Below are positions 1-12,444 of a stretch of DNA of 64,000 nucleotides, piece by piece. Source of the DNA: Euonymus europaeus. Its lineage: Eukaryota > Streptophyta > Magnoliopsida > Celastrales > Celastraceae. Made by a program: the position numbers and the translations under genes. The stretch spans positions 5,146,001 to 5,210,000 of the forward strand of contig OY756964.1 in the NCBI GenBank assembly GCA_963580455.1, written 5' to 3'. Position 1 is the first letter of the stretch. The number at the start of each line of letters is the position of its first letter. A model generated the notes under the pieces. That model saw nothing but the letters and a program-made list of their open reading frames with translations. It was not told the origin of the DNA and did no database searches.

Positions 1-3000
1 CTATTGGTAGTTAGAGAAACGCATCTCCAAAGATGCGTGTAGGGCTGGGTCAAGGCAGAGCAAGTAGCTGCCTTGTGCCCAAATTTAATGTGGGGCCATA
101 TATATATAATTTTTGAAAAATAAAAAGTTAGAATTAAATAAGATTTGAAAGTTGAAATTGAGACAGGTACATAAATTGAAATCGGAACTCGACTATTGAA
201 TAGACTTACTATGTTATCAATTGAGAAAGAAATGATAGAACAATTAGATTCGCAAATTTGACTAATATTTTTGCTTCTAAAATCGCAAGGCAGGTAGTAT
301 TCACCTGATTGTGTTAAATTTTTTTAGCTTCGTTATTTGATTATAATATAAATATTTTGAGAAAATTTGGTTTTTTAAAAAACTCCAATATTGAGAACAC
401 TTACTTACGGGTATAAGGGCCAATTTATAGAGTTTGTTTTAGACCCCAAGAAGTACAGGTCCAGCCTTGGATGCGTGCACCCTTTACATTTTCTACTAAA
501 CCATAATATTTTTTTCTTCATGTTATAAGAAAGTATATATAGTGAGTTAGTTGAGAATGAATTCTTCTGCATGGAAGATCTATATTCGTCTAATACCATT
601 GACAAAATCTTATCAAGATGTTTAGTGGAGACAACAATCCAACTATTCGAGAATTTATTCAAGATTTTTTTAAAAAATATACAATTATTTTATCATGATT
701 TTTTGTATCTCGAGGATGGTTGGTTTAATGGTTTCGTAAAAAAAAATGATTTTTTGTTCTATCTGTCGATGCAAAATCTCGCACCGAACGTTATGATTTT
801 TTGAGTTATATGTACACAGATTAAGGAACTAAATGAACATAAAGGAAAAGCATGCAAAAAAAGTACGTGGTTCAGCAAGAAGGCCTACGTACACGGACTG
901 TATTTTTAATTATCCTTTCTTCCATGATTACAATTGGTGCTACTTGTAGTACAATCAAATAATAGCTTTCCTACTTTATATCCTCACATCACTCGTGTAA
1001 TCCATCATTTGAATTTTGAAGGGGAGTTGAGGAGATCATGATCATCACCAAAGACAGGATGAGGTTATGCAAGTTATGTACCACAATCCTCACACGTTTT
1101 GTGCCACGTCTAATCTATAGGTGTCTACCTTCTCTCTGTAGCCACTTGGCATCCTTACTTGACGCATGCTTTTACCGTCCACAATATCTTAATGGGTTAT
1201 TTTGTTCTTGCATGTAATAAATTGGATATTGTTTGTAGATTCGTCGAGACTCGAGAATACTAATTTGAAGCTTTTGTTAACTATTTTATATTTATATTAT
1301 TAATTTTTGAAAGATGAAAGAATTCGAATATCTTGCACCTTTTTATGTATACATGATGGGGAACGCGATCAATAAAAATGACTTATGTTATCTCAAGTTA
1401 CATAAGATTATTTATTAAATCCTCATAGCCAATGGTGATGAAACAACCACTTGAGTGACAGTATAGTAGTGAATTTTTCTAAGGCTTGACTCAACAATAT
1501 TTTTCTTGTTACGCGTTGGAATTTGACCCAACGTGTATTGTTGTTAGATAAAAAATTGAAATATTGATGTTAACGTGAGTTTAATGACCCAAGTTTATTA
1601 GTCTCATTTTGAGCACTCAAAAAACAATTGAAATATTGATGTTAACGTGAGTTTAATGACCCAAGTTTATTAGTCTCATTTTGAGCACTCAAAAGGCCAA
1701 ACTTGTATTATGTTGTTTTCTATCGCCAAAAAAATTAACAATGCACACAATCCAATGACATTAGGTCATTATTATTTTTATATTAATGTGCTAATCCAAT
1801 CAAATGGGATTTTGAATCCATTTTCACATTGCCTTTAATACTTATTTGGTATAGCGTAGAGAAATTTCGGCTCTTTTTCTAAGCTCATACGCTTATATGC
1901 TTTATAATTTCATGCTTCAATACTCACACGGCATATGTACAACTGAATATCCCTACTAGTACTATAAATACTCTTAATAGTAATTTAATAGTTTATACGC
2001 TATCATAACTTCAGCTATACCAAACACAATAACTTATTTGACAATTCATAGGCTAACTATTAATTTTACAGCTTATACGTTATTTTATAACTTGCGCTCA
2101 AAGGATGTGAGACTCAAACTTGGAGTTCGAAATTACCAATGATCTTAGTCGACAACTGAACTATATGAAATTGCAGACTTTATTTTGTTACAAGAGACAT
2201 TTTTTCCGATTCTCCAAATTAAAATCTCAATACGAACAACCAACTGATATTGTGTGCATCCCTCATGAGAGGGCCTTATTAGCGTCCAGTCTTGTCAAAT
2301 GACTGGACGCCGTTAAGTCCATTTTAATGAGTGACACGTGTACCTTGACACGGTCAACGTACACAAATGATTTTATTTTATTATATTTTACAAAAAAATT
2401 TATGAAGATAAAATGACGAAAATGGATATGAAAATTTAACCTATTACTAACAGAAAATTTAACAGACTTATTATTATTAACTTTTATATTTTTGATGCGC
2501 TTTCTCATTAAATGCATGAACCCTAGCGATGTTGATTTGTAGTTCACATCATCAGTTTTGTTTTGATATCGAGTAGGTCACGCTGTGGACTTGGAAGTAG
2601 ATGCTTGACGAATTCAGTACTGAATCTTCATAATCGTGTTGGAGAAGGAAACAATGACGCTGTTTTTCGATGTTTTTGCAATGTCTCTGTCTCCGAATTG
2701 ACTGCTCAAGAGAGCACTACGAGCTTTGTTAGGTAAAATCGGTCGTACGAAATTTTCTATGGAATCGACAATGAACATATCCAATTTCTACACATAAATT
2801 ATATATTTTATTTATGAAGGTTGACATTGAGGTCGGAAATATGTGTATGCCTTTAATATCCATATTACTAGTTGCAAAAAAAAATGTGCATTCTCATTTG
2901 AATATTTTTATTTGCAGGAAGAGTCTAATGTAACAGAACGAGAGATATAAGAGTATTATGATAATTGTACGAGTGTTTTATTTTTTAAAAATAAAAAAAT

Positions 3001-3700
3001 ATGATTTATTAATTCAAAAATTGATTTTAATTAATTTATTAATTCAAATATTAAAATTTGATAATTTTTAGTAATCTAATACAATGATAATTAAATCAAT
3101 TGTGCTTATACAATTATTTGATCCTACTCAACCGCAGTGCAGCCCCTCACGAGAGCAAAAACAAGGTTTCACATTCGAGTGCCATTCCCCCCATGAGCTC
3201 CGGCTGTTACCTCACCCTTACGTGGCTGCAACCTCTGCAACATTGAATTACGAACTTGCCCCTCTCACCGTCAAATAATTTCCCACTCACACACAAATAA
3301 TAATAAAAAAATTGGTGCATAAATCATTGTCTATTTTTTAAAATTTATCTGAGACAAAAACAATTGTGGTTAGCAATTAGCATAAATAATTAACCCTCTG
3401 TCTCACAAAAGAAATTTTTACTTCTTTTTCACACAGATTAAGTAAATTTAATTAATACAGTGATAAAATTACGTTTTACTTGAATTCTTTTTAATATACA
3501 CTTAATTAATTGATTTTTTAGGCCAAATAATCATAAAAACATGGAAAAGTTTGTAGGATAAGGAAATATACTAAATAAGGGTATTTTAATATTTTAATTA
3601 ATTAACTATATTTTAAAAAAATAGATTATACTAATTTAGAAGAGATAAATATAAAAAAGTAGGATTACATTTACGAACCGAATGAGTAACATTTTAACGG
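1..3700. other. AT-rich intergenic region, no gene seen
   Basis: I see no supportable gene here. Open frames are short, AT-rich and lack splice or promoter context. Near the left edge an 8-bp inverted pair (CAAGGCAG/CTGCCTTG, about 53-77) could form a small hairpin. A less AT-rich patch lies at about 3130-3280 and has a 64-codon open frame, but I recognise no domain in it. The only clear structure is the 72-bp tandem duplication listed separately. Confidence 0.6.
1554..1697. repeat. 72-bp tandem duplication
   Basis: Two head-to-tail copies, 1554-1625 and 1626-1697, are essentially identical apart from a few bases of the A-rich junction. Each runs from AATTGAAATATTGATG to GAGCACTCAAAA. The near identity suggests a recent local duplication. 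No gene or hallmark of a mobile element is attached. Confidence 0.9.
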
Positions 3701-3719
3701 TCGAGAATTTTTAGTAATA

Positions 3720-4314
3720 TAAAACACAGTTGGAGAAGAACTTTACTTCTTGAGGCCCCAGAGGCACAGACAACAACGGACTACGGTTTGATATTTTGGG
3801 TGGGGGGTTGGGGGTACGTTTCGTTCGGGGAGTTGCAAAAAACAAAACTTTTGACCAATTCGAAGAAACCCAAATTAATTTAATCAATTGCTTTTAACGT
3901 TACTTTGTTTTAATTCATTTTTTGTTTACAAATGGCGTCAAAGAAAGAAATTTTTTTTTTTGGGGAAGAAGAGATTGAGTATGGTTTACGCCAAGCAGAT
4001 CGGGCTCACTCTCTCCCTGTCATTACTATAAAGAAGCCACACTTTTCCTCTCCAAAGTACCCAGAAACGCAAAACCCTTCTCTCTTTCACAAACTTTTGC
4101 TTCTCTTGCCTTTTGATTTTATTATAATTCTTTTTTTTCCCGGGACTCCACTTTTCTTTCCCTCTCTTGTTCTTTTTCTTGTTAATTTGTTACCTGTGGA
4201 AGTCTTATATTCTTCTCTTTAAGAATAGCTTCTCTGATGGAGCTATAAGAGCCTTGAATGAGTTGGTATAGCAGGACTTGAAGGGTAAATTTTTGTGGGT
4301 TTTGGGAGGAAGAG
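3720..4314 (+). promoter_or_regulatory. Promoter and leader region of the NAC gene
   Basis: This stretch precedes the NAC start codon. It becomes pyrimidine-rich (TCTC/TTTC runs) at about 4000-4220, as plant 5' leaders often do. A 96-codon open frame at 3932-4222 lies inside it. It begins in a T-run and has a low-complexity Phe/Leu-rich product, so I read it as leader sequence or at most a uORF. I could not fix a TATA box or transcription start. Confidence 0.35.
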
Positions 4315-5287
4315 ATGGAGAAGCTCAACTTTGTCAAAAATGGTGTGCTTAGATTGCCTCCTGGGTTTAGGTTCCATCCTACAGACGAGGAACTTGTGGT
4401 TCAGTATTTGAAGAGAAAGGCCTTATGTTTTCCTCTGCCTGCTTCAATCATTCCTGAAGTTGATGTTTGCAGGTCTGATCCTTGGGACTTGCCAGGTTAG
4501 TGTTTGAATTAAAGTTTCCATTTTTTAGATTATTTATTTTGTGGAGATTTGATTGAAATTTAAAGGGAATTCAGAACTGAAATTAGGTTTGTATGTTTGT
4601 TTGTGTAGGTGATTCTGAGCAAGAGAGGTACTTTTTCAGCTCTAGAGAAGCCAAGTACCCAAATGGGAACAGATCAAACAGGGCTACCGGTTCTGGGTAT
4701 TGGAAAGCAACAGGGATTGACAAGAAGATTGTGACTTCAAAAGGAAATCAGGTCGTGGGGATGAAGAAAACTCTTGTTTTTTATAGAGGAAAACCTCCAC
4801 ATGGTTCCAGGACTGACTGGATTATGCATGAGTATCGCCTTGTCAATTCTGATGACACCCAGCAAAGGATGAACTCAACCCAGGTGGATTTTCTCATTAA
4901 TTTTTGTTCAGATTTGTTACATTTTCAGAAAACCCAAGAAGTGGAAATGAGAATTTTGTTCAATTCTTGCTTTTGCAGAGCACTGTAGTGGCAATGGAGA
5001 ACTGGGTTATCTGTAGGATTTTCTTGAAGAAAAGAGGTACCAAAAATGAGGATGAACAAAACACTGTTGGTAATGGAGTTGTTGAGAAACAACTACAAGC
5101 AAAGAAAAACAAACGTGTTTTTTATGATTTCATGTCCAGGGGAGGGACTGATTTGAATCTTGCTCCTTGTTCATCATCTTCTGGCTCCAGTGGAATCACA
5201 GAGGTCTCTTTTGATAACAATTCTTCTGATGAACTTGAAGAAAGCAGCAGTTGCAACACTTTTCCTTATTTTAGAAGAAAACAGTAG
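4315..5287 (+). CDS. NAC083/VNI2-like: NAC transcription factor, VNI2/NAC083 type (3 exons)
   Basis: Exons are 4315-4495, 4609-4883 and 4979-5287. Both introns are GT-AG and the junctions keep frame (phase 1, then phase 0), giving 254 residues. The NAC DNA-binding domain spans about residues 14-168, opening with [15 protein letters not shown] and containing [30 protein letters not shown] and ENWVICRIF. The short variable tail carries FYDFM, the motif DLNLAP at 210-215 (DLNxxP-type EAR repression motif) and an acidic Ser-rich end. The N-terminus ([12 protein letters not shown]), EAR motif and tail match what I recall of Arabidopsis VNI2/ANAC083, which binds VND7, represses xylem vessel genes and links ABA/salt signals to leaf senescence. 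Orthology is inferred, not aligned. Exon 3 begins with STVVAM just before ENWV, a small lineage difference or an alternative acceptor (another AG lies at about 4927-4928). No neighbouring gene suggests a shared role. Confidence 0.95.
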
Positions 5288-8247
5288 GCTTTGAAATTAA
5301 ATTTCATCTCTTTAATTCTAGTGCCATTTTCTAGTCCTTGTACCAGCAAAAATAATCCATCCGAGCAATCTAATGTTTGGTCATTTTTCTTGTCATCTCT
5401 GTTAGAAGTCCAAGTGGAAAATCATTTTTTATATAGTATGAAGAGGTGTGAAGACATCTAAATTGTAAGGTACATGAATGAGATGATTTATGTATTTGCA
5501 TATAAGATTCTCGATTGAATCACAATATTTACTGGAATATATTTCCCTACAATCTCTGCTCTGTGATTAACAAAATAACAATCAAGCTCTCAGGCAAAGA
5601 AGATAGGCCTCCACTGCATATGTGCTTAGCTTTTCATATTGCACAATATGAACTTTGTCAATACTCAAAAGGAAGTTTTAGTGTGGCAGAACTAGAATAA
5701 GAATCTGGTGCAAAATTTGCTGAAATCCGAACCAAATTCTGTGATACTGTAATGACCTAAATGGAACAAATCTCCAAAAATATTGACATTTTTTTAACGG
5801 TTGTACTAATATTCATAATATTTAACATTCATAGCATACATAATCACAATGTAGCACAATCACAAACCACTAGTTTAGAGAAAGAGACATTATTTGAGGT
5901 ATTTTCACAAAAATTGTTTGGTAGAGCGTTGGTGTAGTTTATACTCTGTCAAACATATTCTCAGAGATCGTTGGTGCAGCTTTAGTGTGCCATTTCAACA
6001 AATTTTTCTATACCAAATTACCAGTACAAGAAAACTGCTGCAGGAGTTAGGTGCATATATAGCTGTGAGGGAACACAGTTAACTAAAATTTGAATTTGCT
6101 GGACCAGTAGGTGGAAGTAGAGGGGGCAATTATGGGTGGTTCTTGGGGGCCAAGTCTATAGAACTACTTCTGTGACTAGGGTTCTTAATTTGTTACTATT
6201 TCTTGTACATTCTTACAAGTTTTCAATTCCTGCAAAAATGTACTCTAATTTTCTCTAATTTTGGACAACAGCACCAATTGAAACCAAATTATCAACAAGT
6301 TTATATTGCTAAAGGAAATTTATTTAACTGTAAGATTCTCCAACTATTTGGTTCTTTTGACTTTAATTAAATAAAAAATGGTTTCTTAATCTCAATATAA
6401 TATGTTTTGAAAATATTTGGGCAGAAAGTTTTATTATTAATTGCACTTCTAATGCGGCTTAATCAAACAAGTTATGTGGGTACACTTGTTTGTTCACCCA
6501 TCACAAAATCAATAATCTAAAACCCTAAAATAATTTATCAAATCATGATTATTATCTTGTGCTTAATATATTATATAGTGAAAATGAAGGGGTCCCATCA
6601 ATTCATGAGCCAATAAATGAATGCCAAGTGTACGTTATTAATACAACGGACGGCATAAAGTAGCCTTAATGACCATCATTATAGAGAGATTAAGAGTTTT
6701 GATGTAGGACATACAGCATCAATGCCCGCTTATTATACTGAACTTGTTGATTGATAATTTGTTTTTCGAAAATGTTAGTATCCCAACAAAAAAAACATTT
6801 CAAGAGTGTCTCAATAGAGATATTATCCATGAATTTGAATTTTAAATCCTGAATTTGCCTCTAAATTTTATGGTGTATATACCATCACATAAAATTATGA
6901 AAATTTTGAAATGTTTTGTTTGTTTTTGTAAAACTCTCACATCTAAAGATTTGGGTTGGTAAAAGCACTTTATAAGTGCAAGCTCACTTTCAACATTCAA
7001 TCAGGTTTTTTCCAAAACCTGGTGAGTTGAGCCCAATCCACGAGAAACTAAGTCGTGTGGGTCCCGATGTATCCATATGAAATATTATTGGTGTGTATGA
7101 AGGTGCGAAAATTATAATATGATATCGGAGTCAGGTTGCTCGATCCAAGCTCACCTCTAACACAACAAGACCTTTTCGCCTTTTTCAAGGCTTGGTGAGT
7201 TGAACCTAACCCATTTGATAACTTTAGGAGAAACAAAGCATTTACAACAAGTTTTGAATGATAATTAGGGTCTAATTACAATGTCTTAATGGACAACTAT
7301 GATTCTATCTGCTACATAAAAGGGTAGATGAGCCAAAATTATGGCGATTAGGTTTTTAAATATCCGGGTTAGAGGAAGACTAAACCGGAACTTGCATACT
7401 AAATCAAGAAGAAAGTAGAAACAAGAAGGTGTTGAATTTTGTAAAGAAAAATAGTCAGAATACTAAACAATTATGGAAGTAAACAGGCCGACCAGAGTTT
7501 CTTGTGACAGTGGGGTCAGAATACTAAAAGTAAGGCTGTTGGGAGTTCTTCACGTCACTTTTTCCTATATTTTAATAAATATCACTTTCTTGGTTATTGT
7601 AATTAAGAAATAAAATAAAAGAAGACTAGAGAGGGAGAGAGAATAATGGATTGGATATGTGGATTGCTGACTTGGGCTTCAAATTGTCAAATCACGTGGG
7701 CAGCCCGTCATGAAAGACCTCACTCGCTCTCTTTTTGTTTGTTTTTGTAGCCTCGCCTGGTTTTTTAGGTCAATGACAAGAACCTCTCCTTCTTCTTCTT
7801 CTTCCTCCAAGGGGCATTGTGGGTCTCCATCAACTTCATGGGCATTTATGTTATTTCATTGCACAATACTTGTAGATAGGGAATGTATTTTTTGCAAATT
7901 ATGTAATGCTGATGTTATATTCCGTCCCTCCCCTAGGCCTAAATACATATTGTCCGATTTGGACCGGCTCATTGTAGTCCATACGAATTTATTATTGGCC
8001 ATAAAATGCAGCTAAAGCTAGGCCTTAGAAGATAAAGTTGTGCGGACTAATATATGTTAATCCAAAATGGACAAAGTGTTAGCACCAATAATGATAGATT
8101 TGTGTCGAGGAATGAAAAATGTATGAAATGAGTATTTTTGTTAATGTAACTGTATTTGAATGTATTTTATTGATGAGAATGAACTTGTGACTTTACTTTT
8201 TGTGTAATAGACGTAATATCCAACTTTAATTTTAATGAAAAATGGAT
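5288..8247. other. 3' region of NAC gene and intergenic DNA
   Basis: The NAC 3' UTR probably lies in the first few hundred bases. The rest is AT-rich with only short, unsupported frames. At about 6990-7210 a segment is repeated loosely (CCTGGTGAGTTGAGCCCAA and GCTTGGTGAGTTGAACCTAA), which looks like degraded repetitive DNA. A CT-rich and GA-rich stretch occurs at 7620-7810. No gene could be supported. Confidence 0.5.
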
Positions 8248-8313
8248 AAATCTATTGTTGCAGTTGTTAATAACTAACTCAAATCTATTGTTGCAGTTGT
8301 TAATAACTAACTC
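8248..8313. repeat. 33-bp perfect tandem duplication
   Basis: Two identical 33-bp copies, 8248-8280 and 8281-8313, each begin AAATCTATTGTTGCAG and end AACTAACTC. The exact identity points to a recent slippage or repair duplication in non-coding DNA. Confidence 0.9.
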
Positions 8314-9990
8314 AAAGAGAATAAAATGTTACTAGTGCGAAAAGACAGATTGTTATTGTTGACCAGTACCATTTTATTGCTAATGAAAAAGGACAAGAAA
8401 AGAAATCTCAAAACAAAGAGAATTACAAACAACTACGGAGACCAACTAACTTTCATGGAATCAAAAAAAAAAAAAGCCCAGTGGGTAAAGGGGCTGTTCA
8501 AATAATCACCAAAACCGAACCGTTTGGTCCATCTTTTTAAAAAAGGAAATTACATTTTTACATTAAAACCAACTAAAAATCGAATCGAAAACCGAAAAAC
8601 GGACATACCAACTGAAAACCGCCTAAACAATTTGAAAAAAATATGTAAAAAAAAGGGACCGAAACCTACTGCAAACACCCTCGTAAGTTGCTCTAAAACG
8701 CGGCAACTGGCCACAACAACTCATTCACATCACTTCCACAGAAATACTAAAATGAAAAAATGAAAAAAAAAATCAGGAATGATCAAAATGATGCAACAAC
8801 CTTAGATCATATGTGTGGGAGATGATGTGTACAAACAAGCAAGAATCTCAAAGATGTAAAATTTTCCAGAAGTATATATCAGCCAATAAGCAAAAAGACA
8901 TGAAGGCACACAGTAGGTTGACATATTGAACTATAAATAGGAAAGGCAGAAAATGTGAGAACATCATAGGAGTTGCGTGTGAATATGTGAACTCTACCAA
9001 GGATGGCCAAGAGGATCTCCTTAAAGTCTCAAGGGTCACAGTTATACAGAAGGAGAAATCACAAAAATAATATTATTGTCACTTCCATAATGTCAAAATC
9101 AGCTATACAATGCAACTGCAACTAGGGAAGAGTATTCAATCTTTCGTTGGTTTTCTTGTCCATTTTTTCCCATCCGAACCAATATTTTATTTTCTTTTCA
9201 AAACAATAATGGACCACAACATGCTGCTGACAAGATCCAGCATCATCCTTCCTATGTTTGGAACGGCATAGATTCCTTGCGAAAATATCAAAAAGATTCC
9301 ATCAAGTTTTCAAACTATAAAATAACTTCGACAAATGAAATGCAACAACTACTTACTTCCCAAGAAAAGTATCCTATGCAAAGGAAAGCAAGAAAAATAT
9401 ATATGGAGAGTGAATTCATTATTCCCTCCGATACCCCAACAATCAAGCTGCAACTCAAGTACTCAACAATCAACAACTCCCAAAGACTTGAAGGTTTCGT
9501 TTGGTTGAAAATTTTCACCACATTAAACTAGGTTGCAAAACCAAACATGACACTGTTGCGATGCGACACGCAGTTAGAAAAGGGATTCATCCGTTTCATC
9601 GTCTTCAATGACTTCATCATATATATGTTATAAAGTTAGGTGCTAAGTAACATTGATGAGTTGCACAAGAGAATCAGAAAACGAGTAATCCTGAAAGTTT
9701 TAAGATAAAAAACATTCAGCAAGCACAGTTCTAAAATATTATTCTCAACTTCGTTGATGATCATTGTAAACTAACAACAATAGTGCTTGGTTTTTGCCGA
9801 ATGACTAATAATTTGTGCTACAATTTGAAGCTTGAGAAATGATGCAAATTGATAATCCCAGATTTTAGTCACGTGAATAAACAGATGTTAATTACGATAC
9901 AAATTTATTGTAAAACGCAACTGCAACAAAAATGAACTTTGGCATCAGCAGTTAGTTAATCACCAAGTGCACCTTTTATGCTCATCTTGG
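8314..9990. other. Intergenic DNA with a possible degraded MITE
   Basis: AT-rich DNA without a supported gene. At about 8478-8690 the sequence starts GGGGCTGTTCAAAT, is rich in ACCGAA motifs and ends near GCAAACACCCT. This resembles the outline of plant hAT-type MITEs, but I could not find matching terminal repeats or a target duplication. The last 100 bases include the 3' UTR and poly(A) signal of the minus-strand gene that follows (TTTATT at 9904-9909, i.e. AATAAA on the minus strand). Confidence 0.4.
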
Positions 9991-11455
9991 TTACTTCGTG
10001 ATCGCACATGAGTTAGCTTCGGGGCTTACAGTTTTCGTCTCAGCAACTCCTATAGCACCAGCCACTGATGATTTTGAAAGAGGTGGTTCGGAACATGCCT
10101 TTAGAACAGCATCATTCTGCAAGAAAATGGCTTTTTTAGAACTTAAAAAAATATTGTGAAATGATAGGGAGATGTCATGAGACTTGTCGATGGTTGGTTC
10201 TCTACACTAACTTCTGGGCCTTCAGACATTGTAACAATTTCCTAGATATATTGAAACTGGATATAGCTTAGTTATTCTTTTTATGTTTACTAACGAACCT
10301 CTCTATTACTTGCATCTTTGCCTGCACCATCTTAGTGCTCTGTGGAAAATAAGAAATATACTGATAAATGAGAATGCCACACACAAAAAAAAGAAGCCCG
10401 AGTAAGTTATCTAAGATTATTGCAAACAAAAGGGTATTAAGCTGCAACAACCAGATAGTTATACATAAATTCCATTATTTGGTCTACTGACAAGGCATTG
10501 CATCAATATGATTTACACAACAAAAGCTAACGCTCAATTAAATGAAAAATTCAGTCCTTTTGACAAAAATGATGAATTAATCAAAACCCAATCATATATG
10601 GGAAGCAGATTAAAAAGAATTCAGCACTCCTATTAAAAAAGATACAGTTCATCATTGAGAAATCATTGGACCGTAATACAATTGCTTTATTTTAGCATGA
10701 ATTCATGAAAACAACTATGTGGAACTCAGTAAACTATCGAGATAAACAAAGTTTCACTCTTTCTTTTTCAATTCCAATGACCAAAAAAAAAAAAAAATTC
10801 CACCAGGCACCCACATTCCGTTGATCTACTTGAACGTCAGACCGTCATGAGTCCCAAATATTCATCCTAAACAGGTTTTTTTTCTTCAAAAAACACAGAA
10901 AACAGCTTTATGCTTCTACTTTGCTCAAGTAGTTTAGTCAGATTGCTCGATGTTTTTCCTTGTTTCTTTTTCCTTATTGAAAAATAAAACCCACGCTAAA
11001 GCAACATTTAGCCTTATCCCTGCATTGCATAGAGATACTTTCCATGATTTGCCACTGTAGAGTAACTCTACCACAGAACTAGTCTCATCCTTAAAAATGC
11101 CAAACACAAGATTAAATGTTACCTCAACCTTTAGAGGTAAAATCCTAACAAGAAATAAATAAAAACAGTATCCAATAAATTTTTCTGAAGATCAATTGCT
11201 TCGGATATTGCAAAACAGCTAAAGAAACTAACTATTATCTAAAAGACCCAAAAAAATAGGGAAAGGGATGTCGGAGGGATCTGCCAAACGCGACGGAGAC
11301 GCTTCTTGGCATTGGCTTTGCGGGTGGAGGTGATCTTTATTCTCTTCCATAAAAGACCACCGGAATCGTTCTTCTTCACTAATCACTATTTCCATCACTC
11401 TTGTGCCTCAGAAAGCGCCCACGCCTGACATCTCTCTCTCTCTCTGAGGCGCAAA
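9991..11455 (-). CDS. Probable multi-exon gene, small protein, not recognised
   Basis: A minus-strand gene is supported by several signals. The terminal exon is complement(9991..10116): acceptor TTTTCTTGCAG, 41 codons starting NDAVLKACSEPPLSKSS, and a TAA followed about 85 nt later by AATAAA. An upstream candidate exon is complement(10310..10339), coding STKMVQAKMQ. It has acceptor TTTTCCACAG and donor CAA|GTAATA and joins the terminal exon in frame. Farther upstream, complement(11281..11367) encodes a basic block with the motifs GGLLWKRIKITSTRKAN and AKKRLRRVWQ. The 5' end is GA-rich (about 11430-11460) with site II elements beyond it. I cannot resolve exon 1: the basic frame has no ATG ahead of it, the best ATG (minus, about 11386) is in another frame, and the donor is uncertain. 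The function is unknown. A nuclear or nucleic-acid-binding role would only be a guess from the basic block. Confidence 0.45.
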
Positions 11456-11516
11456 GAAACAGACACTTAATTTATGAAATGGGTCAGGTCCGACCAATTA
11501 AATTAACCAACTTGAC

Positions 11517-11640
11517 AGCCCAAAACTTCTGATGGGCTCCGTCCAAGAAATTCATGGGCTAGACAATTAACTATAAGCCCGTAGATAATTAGATATAGAA
11601 AAAATTGAGGTTTAGGCCTACAACGGCAGAGTCTGGCCCA
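11517..11640 (-). promoter_or_regulatory. Cluster of site II (TGGGCY) promoter elements
   Basis: Four TGGGCY-type motifs occur in 124 bp: 11517-11522 (minus), 11533-11538 (plus), 11555-11560 (plus) and 11635-11640 (minus). Clusters of this kind are typical of plant housekeeping and growth-linked promoters, bound by TCP factors. They sit just upstream of the GA-rich start of the minus-strand gene and support a promoter there. Activity toward the plus strand cannot be excluded. Confidence 0.5.
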
Positions 11641-12444
11641 AAACATATAAATAAAGTAAACCATAAAGCTGCTGACAAAGCTGGTGGTTATTTTATTGGG
11701 AGAGGTCCGGAGGGGTCTGCGAAAATGGAAGTCTGCGAACTGCATGCGTTTTTAAAAACAACGGACTTTTCGGCGGCGACGTTCGGCGCTTGTCAGTACA
11801 CCCGCGCCGCCTGAACAGACCTGCGTTGTTGGTCCCTGCACTTTTGTCTCTGCTTTAGGGGAACACTATGTACTATTTCTTTCTTAGCTACTAAAAAGGT
11901 TGACTGCAGTTCATAATCCAATTTTTTTTTCATTTTTCTTTCAATTTTTTTGAATAATTAAATATTTATATAAATATTCTTCGTATTTTTAGAGATTTTC
12001 AAGCTTGTACCGCTCCACTTAATTAAGTAAACAGCTAAAAAAAATTATTTTAAATTTGTCAATGGAAGAGATTATATTACTACATTAATTTGAGGGAAAG
12101 AAAGAATTAACCCATTATATTATACGTCTAATGATTAAGATTTAAGACTCATCACATACGTCATTAATTATTATCACGTACGTCATCATCAACATAAAAC
12201 CCGACATTAAGGACAGATACAGCCGCCTTCCCTCCTCCTTCCCCAGTCTCTCTGACTCCTCAAAGCTTGGCCGTGAAGAGTCTGATGATAATTCTGCATG
12301 TCCTCCTAAAGCTCAACACCCACAAGCACGCGTCGCGACAACAAACGGACAAAGGCCTTTCTCCTTATTTACCACGCCCCCTCCCCCTATAACCCACCAC
12401 ATCTACACTCATCACTTGGTAGATCAAATAAATTCATTAAAACT
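11641..12444 (+). promoter_or_regulatory. Upstream region of the CC-type glutaredoxin
   Basis: No gene is supported in this stretch. It holds a 69-codon frame (11605-11814) without recognisable features, then AT-rich DNA, then the glutaredoxin promoter. TATAAC at 12388-12393 is a plausible weak TATA element 52-57 bp before the ATG. The region 12220-12420 is C/T-rich, like a leader. Confidence 0.4.
12157..12185 (+). promoter_or_regulatory. Pair of TACGTCA (TGA/bZIP) boxes
   Basis: TACGTCA occurs at 12157-12163 and again at 12179-12185, 22 bp apart, about 260-290 bp upstream of the glutaredoxin start. The TGACG core is the binding site of TGA-class bZIP factors. The spacing is wider than in the classic as-1 element. 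TGA factors are the known protein partners of this glutaredoxin class, so feedback control is possible but not shown. Confidence 0.4.

Noticed and set aside
3932..4222. 96-codon frame just upstream of the NAC gene
   Set aside because: Low-complexity product from a pyrimidine-rich leader; no domain; better explained as promoter/5' UTR.
8478..8690. Second hAT-type MITE
   Set aside because: Ends and ACCGAA-rich content are suggestive, but no matching inverted repeat or 8-bp duplication was found.
11605..11814. 69-codon plus-strand frame
   Set aside because: No homology I recognise; it overlaps the site II promoter region and lacks its own promoter or splice context.
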